Of a stretch of DNA of 64,000 bases, positions 44,904-53,338 are shown piece after piece. Made by a program: the position numbers and the translations under genes. Source of the DNA: Rhodospirillaceae bacterium (GTDB taxonomy: Bacteria; Pseudomonadota; Alphaproteobacteria; Bin65); contig JAPPLJ010000065.1 in assembly GCA_028819475.1 (NCBI GenBank), positions 31,953 to 95,952 of the forward strand, read 5' to 3'. Position 1 is the first letter of the stretch. Every line of letters begins with the position of its first letter. A model generated the notes under the pieces. The model was not told the origin of the DNA, ran no database searches, and saw only the letters and a list, made by a program, of their open reading frames with translations.

Positions 44904-47144
44904 TTAGAACCGCCCACCGCGCGGGAAGCCCCTGGGCGGCAGGCGGCCGGCCTGGGCGCGCTTGCCGAGCCAGCCGGCCAGTTCGTCTGCCGAAAAGGTG
45001 CGGGTCCTGGCCCCGGTCCGGCATTCGAGCCCTTCGGCGAGCGTGAAGGTGCGGGCGTCCGCCAGTCCGCCGCCGCGGTATCTTTGCAGGATCACGCCCT
45101 TGCCGCGGGCCATCTCCGGCAGATCCGCCGCCGGAAAGACCAGCAGCTTCCGGTTCTCCCCGAGAACGGCGACATGGTCGCCGGCGCCATCGGTGCAGAC
45201 CGCGGCCTCGACGTCGCCGGCGACGTTGAGCACCTGCTTGCCCGCCCGCGTCTGGGCCACGACGTCCTTCTCCGGCACCAGGAAGCCGCGGCCGTCGCTG
45301 CTCGCGACCAGCAGCCTGCGCGCCGGATCGTGCACCATGAGCGAGACGATCTCGCTATCGTTGCCGAGCTCGATCGAAAGGCGGATCGGCTCGCCGAACC
45401 CCCGGCCGCGCGGCAGCCTGTCCGCCGGAATGGTGTAGAAGCGTCCGTCGGTGCCGAACAGGACCAGCCGGTCGGCGGTCGTGGCGTGCAGGACGAAGCG
45501 CTCCCGGTCGCCTTCCTTGTAGCGATGGGCGCTGGTGTCGGTGACATGGCCGCCGACCGTCCGGATCCAGCCCTTCTCCGAACACAGTACGGTCAACGGT
45601 TCCTTCGCGACCAGGGCTTCGAAATCGACGATCCCGGCGTCCGGCGCATCGCCGAGTTCGGTCCGGCGCCGCCCCAGCGCGGTCTCCGGCCCGAAGGTCT
45701 CGCGCAGCCGGTCGACCTCGTCGGCAACCCATTTCCACTGGCGCCCTTCGTCCTCGAGCAGACCGGTCAGATCGGCCCGTTCGGCCTCCAGCGCTTCCAG
45801 TTCGCTGCGGATGCCGATTTCTTCCAGCTTGTGCAGGGCGCGCAGCCGCATGTTGAGGATCGCCTCGACCTGGACGTCGCTCAGGTCGTAGCGGCCCATC
45901 AGTTCCTGCTTCGGGCTGTCCTCGAAGCGGACGATGCGGATCACGTCGTCGAGATTCAGGTAGGCGACGATGAAGCCCTGCAGGATCTCGATCCGCCGGG
46001 CGATGATGCCGAGGCGGTGCCCGGTGCGCCGCACGAGGACAGCCTGTCGATGGTCGAGAAACGCGCACAAGGCGTCGCGCAGGCTCATCACCCGCGGTAT
46101 CCGCCCGGCGTCCAGAACGTTGAAATTCAGACCGAACCGGCTTTCCAGTTCGGTTGCGCGGAACAGCGATTCCATCAGGACCGCCGGATCGACGTTGCGG
46201 CTGCGCGGCTGGATGACGATGCGGATGTCCTCGGCCGATTCGTCGACGATATCGCCGATCAGCGGCAGTTTCTTCGCCGCCAGCAGCTCGTCGAGCTTCT
46301 CCATCAGGCGACCCTTCTGGACACCGTAGGGGATCTCGGTCACGACGACCGTGCTGCCGCCGCCCTTGCGCGGCTCCGCCTGCCAGCGCGCACGGATGCG
46401 CAGGCTGCCGCGGCCGGTCTCGTAGGCGGCGGTGACGGCCTCCCGGGTCTCGACCAGCACGCCGCCGGTCGGGAAATCCGGGCCGGGCATCCGTTCGATC
46501 AGGTCGGCGACCGGTACCTTGCCGCGGTTCTCCGGGTTCCGGCGCAGCAGCAGCTTCAGCGCGTCGCAGATTTCGGCGACATTATGCGGCGGGATATTGG
46601 TCGCCATGCCGACTGCGATGCCGCTGGCGCCGTTGGCCAACAGGTTCGGGAAATTCGCCGGCAGGACCGCCGGCTCGCTGCCCTCGCCGTCATAGGTCTC
46701 GCGGAAATCGACCGCGTCTTCGTCGATGCCTTCGAGCAGCCGTTCGGCAACCTCGGTCAGCCGCGCTTCGGTGTAGCGCATGGCGGCCGGGTTATCGCCG
46801 TCGATATTGCCGAAATTGCCCTGTCCGTCGACCAGCGGATAGCGCACGGCGAATTCCTGCGCCAGCCGCACCATGGCGTCGTAGATCGCCTGGTCGCCGT
46901 GCGGATGGTATTTGCCCATGACGTCGCCGACGATCCGGGCGCATTTCTTGAAGCCGGCCTCCGGATCGAGCCGCAACTCGCGCATGGCGTAGAGCAGGCG
47001 CCGGTGGACCGGCTTCAGCCCGTCGCGCACGTCCGGCAGCGAGCGCGACACGATGGTGGACAGGGCATAGGACAGGTAGCGCTGGCCCAGCGCATCCGCC
47101 AGCGGCGTGTCGCGGACTTCCGCAGCTATGGGGGTATCGGCCAT
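44904..47144 (-). CDS. parC: DNA topoisomerase IV subunit A
   Basis: 746-aa type IIA topoisomerase breakage-reunion subunit. The catalytic tyrosine is Y124 in [11 protein letters not shown]. The N-terminal [28 protein letters not shown] and [20 protein letters not shown] are diagnostic. The quinolone-region residue after HPHGD is Gln, rather than the Ser of E. coli ParC. The C-terminal part (from about residue 490) has the beta-pinwheel repeats of ParC. It is preceded by a good sigma-70 promoter. Confidence 0.95.
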   Translation of the reverse strand: MADTPIAAEVRDTPLADALGQRYLSYALSTIVSRSLPDVRDGLKPVHRRLLYAMRELRLDPEAGFKKCARIVGDVMGKYHPHGDQAIYDAMVRLAQEFAVRYPLVDGQGNFGNIDGDNPAAMRYTEARLTEVAERLLEGIDEDAVDFRETYDGEGSEPAVLPANFPNLLANGASGIAVGMATNIPPHNVAEICDALKLLLRRNPENRGKVPVADLIERMPGPDFPTGGVLVETREAVTAAYETGRGSLRIRARWQAEPRKGGGSTVVVTEIPYGVQKGRLMEKLDELLAAKKLPLIGDIVDESAEDIRIVIQPRSRNVDPAVLMESLFRATELESRFGLNFNVLDAGRIPRVMSLRDALCAFLDHRQAVLVRRTGHRLGIIARRIEILQGFIVAYLNLDDVIRIVRFEDSPKQELMGRYDLSDVQVEAILNMRLRALHKLEEIGIRSELEALEAERADLTGLLEDEGRQWKWVADEVDRLRETFGPETALGRRRTELGDAPDAGIVDFEALVAKEPLTVLCSEKGWIRTVGGHVTDTSAHRYKEGDRERFVLHATTADRLVLFGTDGRFYTIPADRLPRGRGFGEPIRLSIELGNDSEIVSLMVHDPARRLLVASSDGRGFLVPEKDVVAQTRAGKQVLNVAGDVEAAVCTDGAGDHVAVLGENRKLLVFPAADLPEMARGKGVILQRYRGGGLADARTFTLAEGLECRTGARTRTFSADELAGWLGKRAQAGRLPPRGFPRGGRF

Positions 47145-47168
47145 CTGACGTTCCCGATTGTGGCAGAT

Positions 47169-47196
47169 ATAGTAGCTGACTTGGAAATACCGTCAA
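47169..47196 (-). promoter_or_regulatory. Sigma-70 promoter of parC
   Basis: On the minus strand TTGACG (47196-47191), a 16-bp spacer and TACTAT (47174-47169), 25 bp before the parC ATG at 47144. Confidence 0.6.
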
Positions 47197-47298
47197 CAAA
47201 TTGTAGCCGAATGCGCCCTCTGTCGTGTTCGGCGCTCGATAGCGCCCCCGGAATGGCGTGGGGCCCCTTGGGGTCGAACAGTCTCGGCCGGCGGTCCG

Positions 47299-47320
47299 TT
47301 TTATCAGTATACGGATAAAA
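47299..47320. promoter_or_regulatory. Inverted repeat, possible operator
   Basis: ttttatc and gataaaa flank an 8-bp centre (agtatacg), 126 bp before the FAD oxidoreductase, in an AT-rich patch of GC-rich DNA. It could be a repressor site for either divergent gene. Confidence 0.35.
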
Positions 47321-47445
47321 TATTTGGCCCTATGATCCGCGGGAAGCGTTCGGCCTGCACTTCCGCGAACGGAAGCCGCAATCGGCATGGCGGCGCCGCG
47401 CCGATAAATGACAAGCGTTGACTATCGGACACCGGTTTCTCCGCC

Positions 47446-48810
47446 ATGACCGACTATCCCGGCATGAAGACTGTCCGAATTCAGCATCGGGCGGCGCAGA
47501 TTTACCGCGGCGATGTCTGCGTGGTCGGTTCGGGCGCAGGCGGCCTCTCGGCGGCGCTGGAAGCGGCGAGGCTGGGCCGGCAGGTCGTCATCGTGGATGC
47601 CGCGCCGCATATCGGCGGCCAGGCGGTCGGTGCTGCGCTGGGCACGATCTGCGGCCTGTTCCGCAACGGGCCGGCGCCGCGGCGCCTGACCCATGGCGTC
47701 ATGGACAACCTGTTCGAAACCCTGTTCGCCCAGGGCGACGCAGCCCTGCGCCGGGTGCGCGGCACCTTCATCATCGATTATGTGCCGAACGCCTGGATGC
47801 GCTGGGCCGAGCGGCAGATCGTCGAGACCGGCATCGTCCCGCTGCCCGGCGCCATCGTGCGCCGGGTCGAACAGCGCGACGGCATCATCGAGGCACTCCA
47901 GCTCAGCACGCGGTTCGGCGACGCCAGGGTCGAGGCCGACCGGTTCATCGATGCCTCCGGCGACGCCGTGCTCCCCTGGCTGGCCGGTCAGGCAATGCGG
48001 GAATCGGATAAACAGGTGCTCGGCACGGTCATGGCGATCCTGGAAGACGTCGATACCGGCCTGTGCGCGGAATACCCCCGTTCGCTCTATCACGACCTGA
48101 TCCGCAAATACGGACGCGAATTCGGCCTGGTGCGCGCCGAGGGGCCGGTCTTCGTCGTGCCGGGCACGCGCAAGCTGCTGCTCAACCTCACCCATATCGA
48201 AACGCCGATGGAAACGGCGGGCCTCGCGCTCGCCGGCATCGAGGGGCGGCGCCAGGTCGACGCCTTGCTCCGCCTGTTCAAGCGCGAACTGCCCGAAGCG
48301 TTCCGCGACGCGAAGGTTGCGGTCTACGGCAACGCCGGCATCCGCCAGACCCGGACCATCGTCGGCCGCAGCCACGTTACGGTGGACGATGTCGCGACCG
48401 GCCGCCGGCCGCCCGATGCCATTGCGCGCACAACCTGGCCGATCGAGTTGCACGGCGACATGGCGGGCGCGCACTGGACGATCTTTGACGAGGACCACAT
48501 CCACTACATCCCCTTCGGCGCCATGCTGCCCGAGGGCCTGCACAATGTCGTGGTCGCCGGACGCTGCATCGACGCCGAGCCGGCGGCGCTGGCGAGCCTG
48601 CGGGTTATGGGACCGTGCTTCGCCATGGGCCGTGCCGCCGCCGCGGCAACGCATCTGAACCGCAGCGGCTCGCTGCACCAGATCGACATGGCCGCCCTCC
48701 AGGACGCCGTGAAGGACAATCTCGCTCTCGAGACGACCGACCCCTGGGCCGGGGAAGTCGTCAGCGAGACCGGGCCGGAGGCCTCGGGAAGCGGCGTATC
48801 TCCCACCTGA
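47446..48810 (+). CDS. FAD-dependent oxidoreductase (FAD_oxidored family)
   Basis: 454-aa flavoprotein. The dinucleotide motif VCVVGSGAGGLSAALEAARLG lies near residue 25, GGQAVGAALGTICGLF near 65, RFIDASGDAVLPWLAG near 165-180 and VVVAGRCIDAEPAALASLRVMGPCFAMGRAA at the C-terminus, where FAD is completed. No iron-sulfur cysteine set is seen. It sits just before an ABC importer, so a role in oxidising an imported compound is possible. ATG 47446 is used; ATG 47464 is an alternative. Confidence 0.85.
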   Translation: MTDYPGMKTVRIQHRAAQIYRGDVCVVGSGAGGLSAALEAARLGRQVVIVDAAPHIGGQAVGAALGTICGLFRNGPAPRRLTHGVMDNLFETLFAQGDAALRRVRGTFIIDYVPNAWMRWAERQIVETGIVPLPGAIVRRVEQRDGIIEALQLSTRFGDARVEADRFIDASGDAVLPWLAGQAMRESDKQVLGTVMAILEDVDTGLCAEYPRSLYHDLIRKYGREFGLVRAEGPVFVVPGTRKLLLNLTHIETPMETAGLALAGIEGRRQVDALLRLFKRELPEAFRDAKVAVYGNAGIRQTRTIVGRSHVTVDDVATGRRPPDAIARTTWPIELHGDMAGAHWTIFDEDHIHYIPFGAMLPEGLHNVVVAGRCIDAEPAALASLRVMGPCFAMGRAAAAATHLNRSGSLHQIDMAALQDAVKDNLALETTDPWAGEVVSETGPEASGSGVSPT

Positions 48811-48935
48811 TCCTCATTTGATGCACAAAATTTGCATTTCCCGGCAGTTGAGGCTTCTGTTTGCGCGAGATTTCGGCCAGATGGATCGCCAGAAAGTCGG
48901 CAGCAAGCCGACCTCGTCACGAGAAACCGGCAACC

Positions 48936-49703
48936 ATGGACCTGCACATTGACGGACTGAACCACCGTTATGGCGACATGCCGGTACTCGACGGCATCGA
49001 TCTTCGGATCGAGAGCGGCCGGATCGTCTGCCTGATCGGGCCGTCGGGCTGCGGAAAGTCCACCCTGCTCCGGCTGATCGGGGGCCTTGAGCAGCCCACT
49101 GACGGCGCGGTCCGGCAGGTCGGCGAGCCGCCCGAGGGCTGCCTCAACCCGCTGACCTACATCTTCCAGGATTTCGCCCTCCTGCCCTGGCGGACGGCGC
49201 GGGGCAATATCAGCCTGGTGCTGGAAGACCACGGCCTGAGCGAACGCGAGACCGGGCGGATCGTCGACGATGTGCTGGCGCGGACCGACCTGTCGGAGTT
49301 CGGCAACGCCTTTCCGCGCCAGCTATCCGGCGGCATGAAGCAGCGCGTGGCGATCGCCCGGGCGCTCGCCGTCAACCCGGCGGTGTTCCTGATGGACGAG
49401 CCGCTTTCGGCGCTCGACGGCCAGACCCGCGCCCTGCTGATGGACGACCTGATCGGCCTGTGGACGCGCGAGCCCTTCACGGCGGTCTACGTTACCCATA
49501 ATCTCCAGGAGGCTGTGCGCCTGGGCCACAAGATCGTCGTGCTGTCGCGCCGGCCGGGCCGCATCCGCGACCAGGTGGCGATCGACATGCCGCTCGAGGA
49601 CCGGTCCGACGCGGTGGCCGAACTGGCGCAGATCCAGCGCCGATTGTGGGAAATGTTGCGCGAGGAGGCGCAGGCCGCCGACCGGGAGCTTGCCGATGCC
49701 TGA
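48936..49703 (+). CDS. ABC transporter ATPase (TauB/SsuB/nitrate type)
   Basis: 255-aa ATPase. Walker A GPSGCGKST, Q-loop FQDFALLPWRTARGN, signature LSGGMKQRVAIARAL, Walker B FLMDEPLSALD and switch VTHNLQEAVRLG are all the sulfonate/nitrate/taurine type. ATG 48936 matches the family start. It overlaps the permease gene by 8 bp. Confidence 0.93.
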   Translation: MDLHIDGLNHRYGDMPVLDGIDLRIESGRIVCLIGPSGCGKSTLLRLIGGLEQPTDGAVRQVGEPPEGCLNPLTYIFQDFALLPWRTARGNISLVLEDHGLSERETGRIVDDVLARTDLSEFGNAFPRQLSGGMKQRVAIARALAVNPAVFLMDEPLSALDGQTRALLMDDLIGLWTREPFTAVYVTHNLQEAVRLGHKIVVLSRRPGRIRDQVAIDMPLEDRSDAVAELAQIQRRLWEMLREEAQAADRELADA

Positions 49704-50502
49704 TGCACGAACCCATGCCGGGCGGCCGGTTGCGTTCCGGGGCGGCGGCTTCGCGCCGCGCCCGGTCGGCCCGCTCGGTCCGGCGGTGTTCATCGTCGTG
49801 ATCGGGCTGTGGGAACTGGGCTCGCAGATCGGCTGGATTACGCCGCTGATTCTGCCGGCGCCCAGCGAAGCCTTCGCGGCGCTGGCTTATCTGGTCGAGA
49901 CCGGCGAAATCTGGCGGCACTTGGAAGCATCGGTCTCGCGCCTCGTGATCGGCTGGAGCGCCGGCATGATCCTCGGCGTCGCCGTCGGCTTCTCGATCGG
50001 CCTGTTCTCCATCGCGCGATCGGGGCTTGTGCCGGTGGTCGCCGCCCTGTTCCCGATCCCGAAAATCGCCCTGCTGCCGTTGTTCATCGTCTGGTTCGGC
50101 ATCGGCGAGGGCTCGAAGATCGCGACCATCCTGTTCGGCACCTTCTTCCCGACCGTGATCGCCACCTACGGGGGTGTCGACAATGTCGACCGCAGCCTGA
50201 TCCGCATGGGCCAGTCGTTCGGGCTGAGCTGGCTCTCGATCGTGCGCAAGATCGTCCTGCCGGGGGCGCTGCCGGCGATCCTGTCGGGGACGCGCATTTC
50301 CGCCTCGATCGCCATCATCCTGCTGGTTGCGGCCGAAATGATCGGCGCGGAATACGGCATCGGCGCCTATGTGCTGCTGGCCGGCAATCTGGCGGCGACC
50401 GACCAGCTGATCGCCGGAGTCGCCATGCTGTCGGTGCTCGGCCTCGTCGTATCCTGGCTGATCGGCCGCGCCGAGCGCTACTTCCTGCGCTGGCGGTCGT
50501 AA
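49696..50502 (+). CDS. ABC transporter permease (TauC/SsuC type)
   Basis: 268-aa inner-membrane permease with about six spans. The EAA-like loop VDRSLIRMGQSFGLSWLSIVRKIVLPGALPAILSGTRISAS is typical for sulfonate, nitrate and thiamine-precursor importers. It is coupled to the ATPase and convergent with the binding-protein gene at 50560. Confidence 0.92.
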   Translation: MPDARTHAGRPVAFRGGGFAPRPVGPLGPAVFIVVIGLWELGSQIGWITPLILPAPSEAFAALAYLVETGEIWRHLEASVSRLVIGWSAGMILGVAVGFSIGLFSIARSGLVPVVAALFPIPKIALLPLFIVWFGIGEGSKIATILFGTFFPTVIATYGGVDNVDRSLIRMGQSFGLSWLSIVRKIVLPGALPAILSGTRISASIAIILLVAAEMIGAEYGIGAYVLLAGNLAATDQLIAGVAMLSVLGLVVSWLIGRAERYFLRWRS

Positions 50503-50534
50503 ACGAAAAGGGCCGGCCCCGCGGGACCGGCCCC
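50501..50534 (-). terminator. Intrinsic terminator between convergent genes
   Basis: GC-rich stem (gggccgg / ccggccc) that on the minus strand is followed by ttttcgttt, a good terminator for the binding-protein gene. The plus strand could use the same hairpin. Confidence 0.6.
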
Positions 50535-50559
50535 GTTGCGCCGTCCGCCGGCGCTGCCG

Positions 50560-51594
50560 TCAGTTGGTCTTGACGAAGCTGGTGTCGACGACCTGGTCCA
50601 TCGTGATGTCCTTTTTCACGAAGCCCTGGGACTGGTTCCACTCCAGCTGATGCTTGATGCTCTTCAGGTCGAGCGACAGGCCCGGGTTGAGAAACATGGC
50701 GCCGGCCTTGATTGAGCGCGCCGCCTTGGCGTAGGGCCGCGAGGTATAGACGTACTTGTGGATCGTCTTGACCATCGCCTCAACCGCCGCCGGGTCCTTC
50801 TTCTGGTCGAGCATGACGCGGTTGAAGTCCGCCATGCCTTTCGCGTAGGCGCGCAGGAATTTCTCCACGAGCCCCCGTCTTTTCTCGATGTTGCGTGTCG
50901 AGGTGATGAGCGCCGTGATCTGGTAGTCGGGATGCCAGTCGCGCAGCCAGCCGACGATCTTTGCGGCGCCGCCCCGTGCCAGCGGCTTGGCGATATGGGG
51001 CACCATGAACATGGCGTCGACCTGGCCGGATTTGAGCGCCCCGATCATCGCGCCGACCTTCTGGAGCGGCCGCACGCGGATGTCCTTGATCGAGAAGCCG
51101 AACTTCTCCGCCGTTACGGCGCCCATATAGTGGAAGGTGGAGCCGAACTGGGTCAGCGCCAGCGACTTGCCCTTCAGATGCGCCGGCTTCGTGAGCCCGG
51201 CCTCATACGCCTTCTTGGACGCCAGAAGGGCCATTCCGTCGACACCCTTGCGCTCGTGCAGCACGCCGCCGACCGCCCTGATCGCGCCCTTGCCGGCGAG
51301 GTTGATGAAGCCGCCGGTGATGCCGGCAATGGCGAAATCCGCATCGCCCGCCGCCACGGCGACCGCGGTTGGCGCCGCCGCCTGGAAGAACCGGAATTCG
51401 ACGTCCAGGCCTTCCTGCTTGAAATAGCCCTTTTCGAGCGCGACGAAGCCGGCGCTGTGCGACGTGAAGCGCAGGGCGCCGACGACCAGCTTGTCGGCAG
51501 CTAGCGCGGTCTGCGCGATTCCCGCTGTTGCGATCAGCGCTGCCCCGGCGCCGAGAAGCGCACGGCGCAAATAGAGGCGGTTTCGCATCGTCAT
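50560..51594 (-). CDS. ABC substrate-binding protein (TauA/SsuA/NMT1 type)
   Basis: 344-aa periplasmic receptor. A signal peptide (LRRALLGAGAALIATAGIAQTALA) precedes VVGALRFTSHSAGFVALEKGYFKQEGLDVEF, the standard start of the sulfonate/nitrate/THI5-like group, and LKGKSLALTQFGSTFHYM. It is divergently placed relative to the usual operon order: convergent with the permease but probably its partner. The ligand is undetermined; a sulfonate would fit the xsc genes 10 kb away. Confidence 0.88.
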   Translation of the reverse strand: MTMRNRLYLRRALLGAGAALIATAGIAQTALAADKLVVGALRFTSHSAGFVALEKGYFKQEGLDVEFRFFQAAAPTAVAVAAGDADFAIAGITGGFINLAGKGAIRAVGGVLHERKGVDGMALLASKKAYEAGLTKPAHLKGKSLALTQFGSTFHYMGAVTAEKFGFSIKDIRVRPLQKVGAMIGALKSGQVDAMFMVPHIAKPLARGGAAKIVGWLRDWHPDYQITALITSTRNIEKRRGLVEKFLRAYAKGMADFNRVMLDQKKDPAAVEAMVKTIHKYVYTSRPYAKAARSIKAGAMFLNPGLSLDLKSIKHQLEWNQSQGFVKKDITMDQVVDTSFVKTN

Positions 51595-51742
51595 GTCGTT
51601 TCTCTCCCTTGGATAACGGTCGGATTTCTGTCGGATCGACAGTCGTCGATTTCGGCTGCAAGCGCGCGTGTTAAACGACTTTGCACCGGTTTTCAAACGG
51701 CAACGCCGGAAGACTCGATTTGTACTCCGAAAGTTCGACGCT

Positions 51743-52246
51743 TCATGCCGCTCCTTTCCGGCCGAAGGGCGCGCCGCCGCGCAATTCATACGCCGTTTTG
51801 CCGGTAGTTACCCATCGGATAACCTCCTCAATCAGTGCAATAAAGTCTCGTTTTTCCGGTCCCCGAAGCGCGCACTCCCAAACCGTGAGGCACCGCCATC
51901 CGGTTTCGGACAGCGCCAGTCTCACTTTCTCATCCCTTTCTCTGTTCTGTTGCAGTTTCTTTGCCCAGAACTCGCGCCGAGTGGCCGGTAGACGAAACAG
52001 CGAGCAGTCATGTCCGTGCCAGAAGCAGCCGTGAATCAAAACTGCCGCGCGATACTTTGGAAATACGATGTCGGGCCTTCCCGGCAGCTTGGGGTCGTTC
52101 GTACGGTATCTGAATCCCCGCCTATGCAGAGCCTTTCGTATTGCGACTTCCGGCCCGGTGTCCCGGCTGCGTACCGAAGCCATCATCCGGCTTCGGGTAA
52201 TGGGATCCACGGTATCAGCCAACGTCGACGCCTCCAGAACAGCCAA
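51743..52246 (-). CDS. vsr: Very-short-patch-repair type endonuclease Vsr
   Basis: 167-aa Vsr-family nuclease: RSRMMASVRSRDTGPEVAIRKALHRRGFRYR, then LPGRPDIVFPKYRAAVLIHGCFWHGHDC with the catalytic Asp and the zinc-binding His/Cys, and WRCLTVWECAL. Vsr nicks T:G mismatches made by deamination of 5-methylcytosine, or acts as a restriction nuclease in some systems. It is the last gene of the minus-strand island with a cytosine-5 methyltransferase. Its 5' neighbour is 68 bp away. Confidence 0.93.
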   Translation of the reverse strand: MAVLEASTLADTVDPITRSRMMASVRSRDTGPEVAIRKALHRRGFRYRTNDPKLPGRPDIVFPKYRAAVLIHGCFWHGHDCSLFRLPATRREFWAKKLQQNRERDEKVRLALSETGWRCLTVWECALRGPEKRDFIALIEEVIRWVTTGKTAYELRGGAPFGRKGAA

Positions 52247-52314
52247 GAGCGCGATGGGTACGCGGTACTTGCCTCCATACGCTTGATGTACTTGAGCCCG
52301 CTTGTTTCCGTCGG

Positions 52315-52740
52315 CTAGGTCTCTCCAATCACAGGCTGACCCTGCCGCGCATAGAACGCGGAAAAGCGGGACACGATATCCTTGATGAAGCCCGGCGCGA
52401 TCCTTGCGTCCAGACGCTCGTACTCGGTTCCGATCCTGTCCAATCGCGCGGTCTGAAGTTTGCGGAAATCGAGATAACCGCCGTCAGCCACTTTTGAGTT
52501 CGGCAACCAGTGATAGCAGGACTTGTCGTTGTTCCGTTTAAGCTTCCTTTTTCGGTCCGCATTTGCCTTGAGGGAAACGTACACCGTCTCCTCCGGCACG
52601 ACTTCCGCCAAGATGATCGAGTCGACGTTTGGCCTGCCGTCCTTGCGTAACACCAAATCGCACGCCGGCGTCATGACGACATGGCATGTGCCGTCATTCC
52701 TTCGCTTCACCAGACTGCCCGTCGTCAGCGCATGGTCCAA
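52315..52740 (-). CDS. Unknown island protein, start unclear
   Basis: 141 aa from TTG 52740, with VVMTPACDLVLRKDGRPNVD near residue 21 and KSCYHWLPNSKVADGGYLDFRKL near 75. No family is recognised. The same frame stays open and protein-like (PEEVYLAPP) back into the response-regulator gene, up to a TAG, with no ATG, GTG or TTG before 52740. GAGGAGG lies 17 nt before the TTG, which is too far. It may be made by re-initiation or frameshifting from the response regulator, whose stop is 29 bp upstream. Confidence 0.65.
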   Translation of the reverse strand: MDHALTTGSLVKRRNDGTCHVVMTPACDLVLRKDGRPNVDSIILAEVVPEETVYVSLKANADRKRKLKRNNDKSCYHWLPNSKVADGGYLDFRKLQTARLDRIGTEYERLDARIAPGFIKDIVSRFSAFYARQGQPVIGET

Positions 52741-52768
52741 GGGAGGCGCAAGGTAGACCTCCTCGGGA

Positions 52769-53338
52769 TTAAGTGGGCGTCTCGTCTCCTTCGAGGTCCG
52801 CTACCATGTGGCCCAACGCATAGCGCAGCAACGCCTTTTCCGTTCGGTCGGCGTTCGAGCGTCCGTAACCGATCCAAGTGTCGAGAGTCGGCAGCAGGTT
52901 CTTGAGAAAGACCCTGTTCAAGCGTTCCTCAAGCAGTCCACGTCCACCCATGATCCGCGTTAGACCGATCATGTAGGGCTCCCAAAGACGGTGAAGAACG
53001 TCTTCGAATCCGTCCTTTCCCTTCGTGAACACCTCGATCACGGGAGGATTGTCGTCAGCATCATCCGGAGTCCCCGTCAAGACCGCGACGGGAACGCGAA
53101 AATGCTCCTTAATCTCATCGATCAGTTCCCCACCCTCAGTCGTGTCCTTGCCGAGATTGAGATCCACGATGGCCGCGTCGATAGAGGCATTCAAACTACT
53201 CTTGGCATCGTCCAGCGTCCTGCAGACATGCATCTCGATGTCCCTGCCATGCTGCTGGACGTATTCGCCCAATACATCCTTGTACTGGCTTACGAGAGTG
53301 TCTTCGTCTTCGACCAGAAGCAACTGAAGTGCCGTCAC
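52769..53338 (-). CDS. Response regulator receiver protein
   Basis: 189 aa from GTG 53338, which overlaps the kinase-like stop by 4 bp. The receiver domain is complete: acidic pocket E10/D11 in LLLVEDEDTLV, phospho-acceptor D59 in AAIVDLNLG, T88 in VAVLTGT and K106 in VFTKGKD. Residues 120-189 (helical, PYMIGLTRIMGGRGLLEERLNRVF and LDTWIGYGRSNADRTEKALLRYALGHM) are not a known DNA-binding output domain. It probably signals through protein contact within the island. Confidence 0.88.
   Translation of the reverse strand: MTALQLLLVEDEDTLVSQYKDVLGEYVQQHGRDIEMHVCRTLDDAKSSLNASIDAAIVDLNLGKDTTEGGELIDEIKEHFRVPVAVLTGTPDDADDNPPVIEVFTKGKDGFEDVLHRLWEPYMIGLTRIMGGRGLLEERLNRVFLKNLLPTLDTWIGYGRSNADRTEKALLRYALGHMVADLEGDETPT

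Noticed and set aside
45084-47318. 744-codon plus-strand frame over parC
   Set aside because: Shadow of parC, whose minus-strand product has all topoisomerase motifs.
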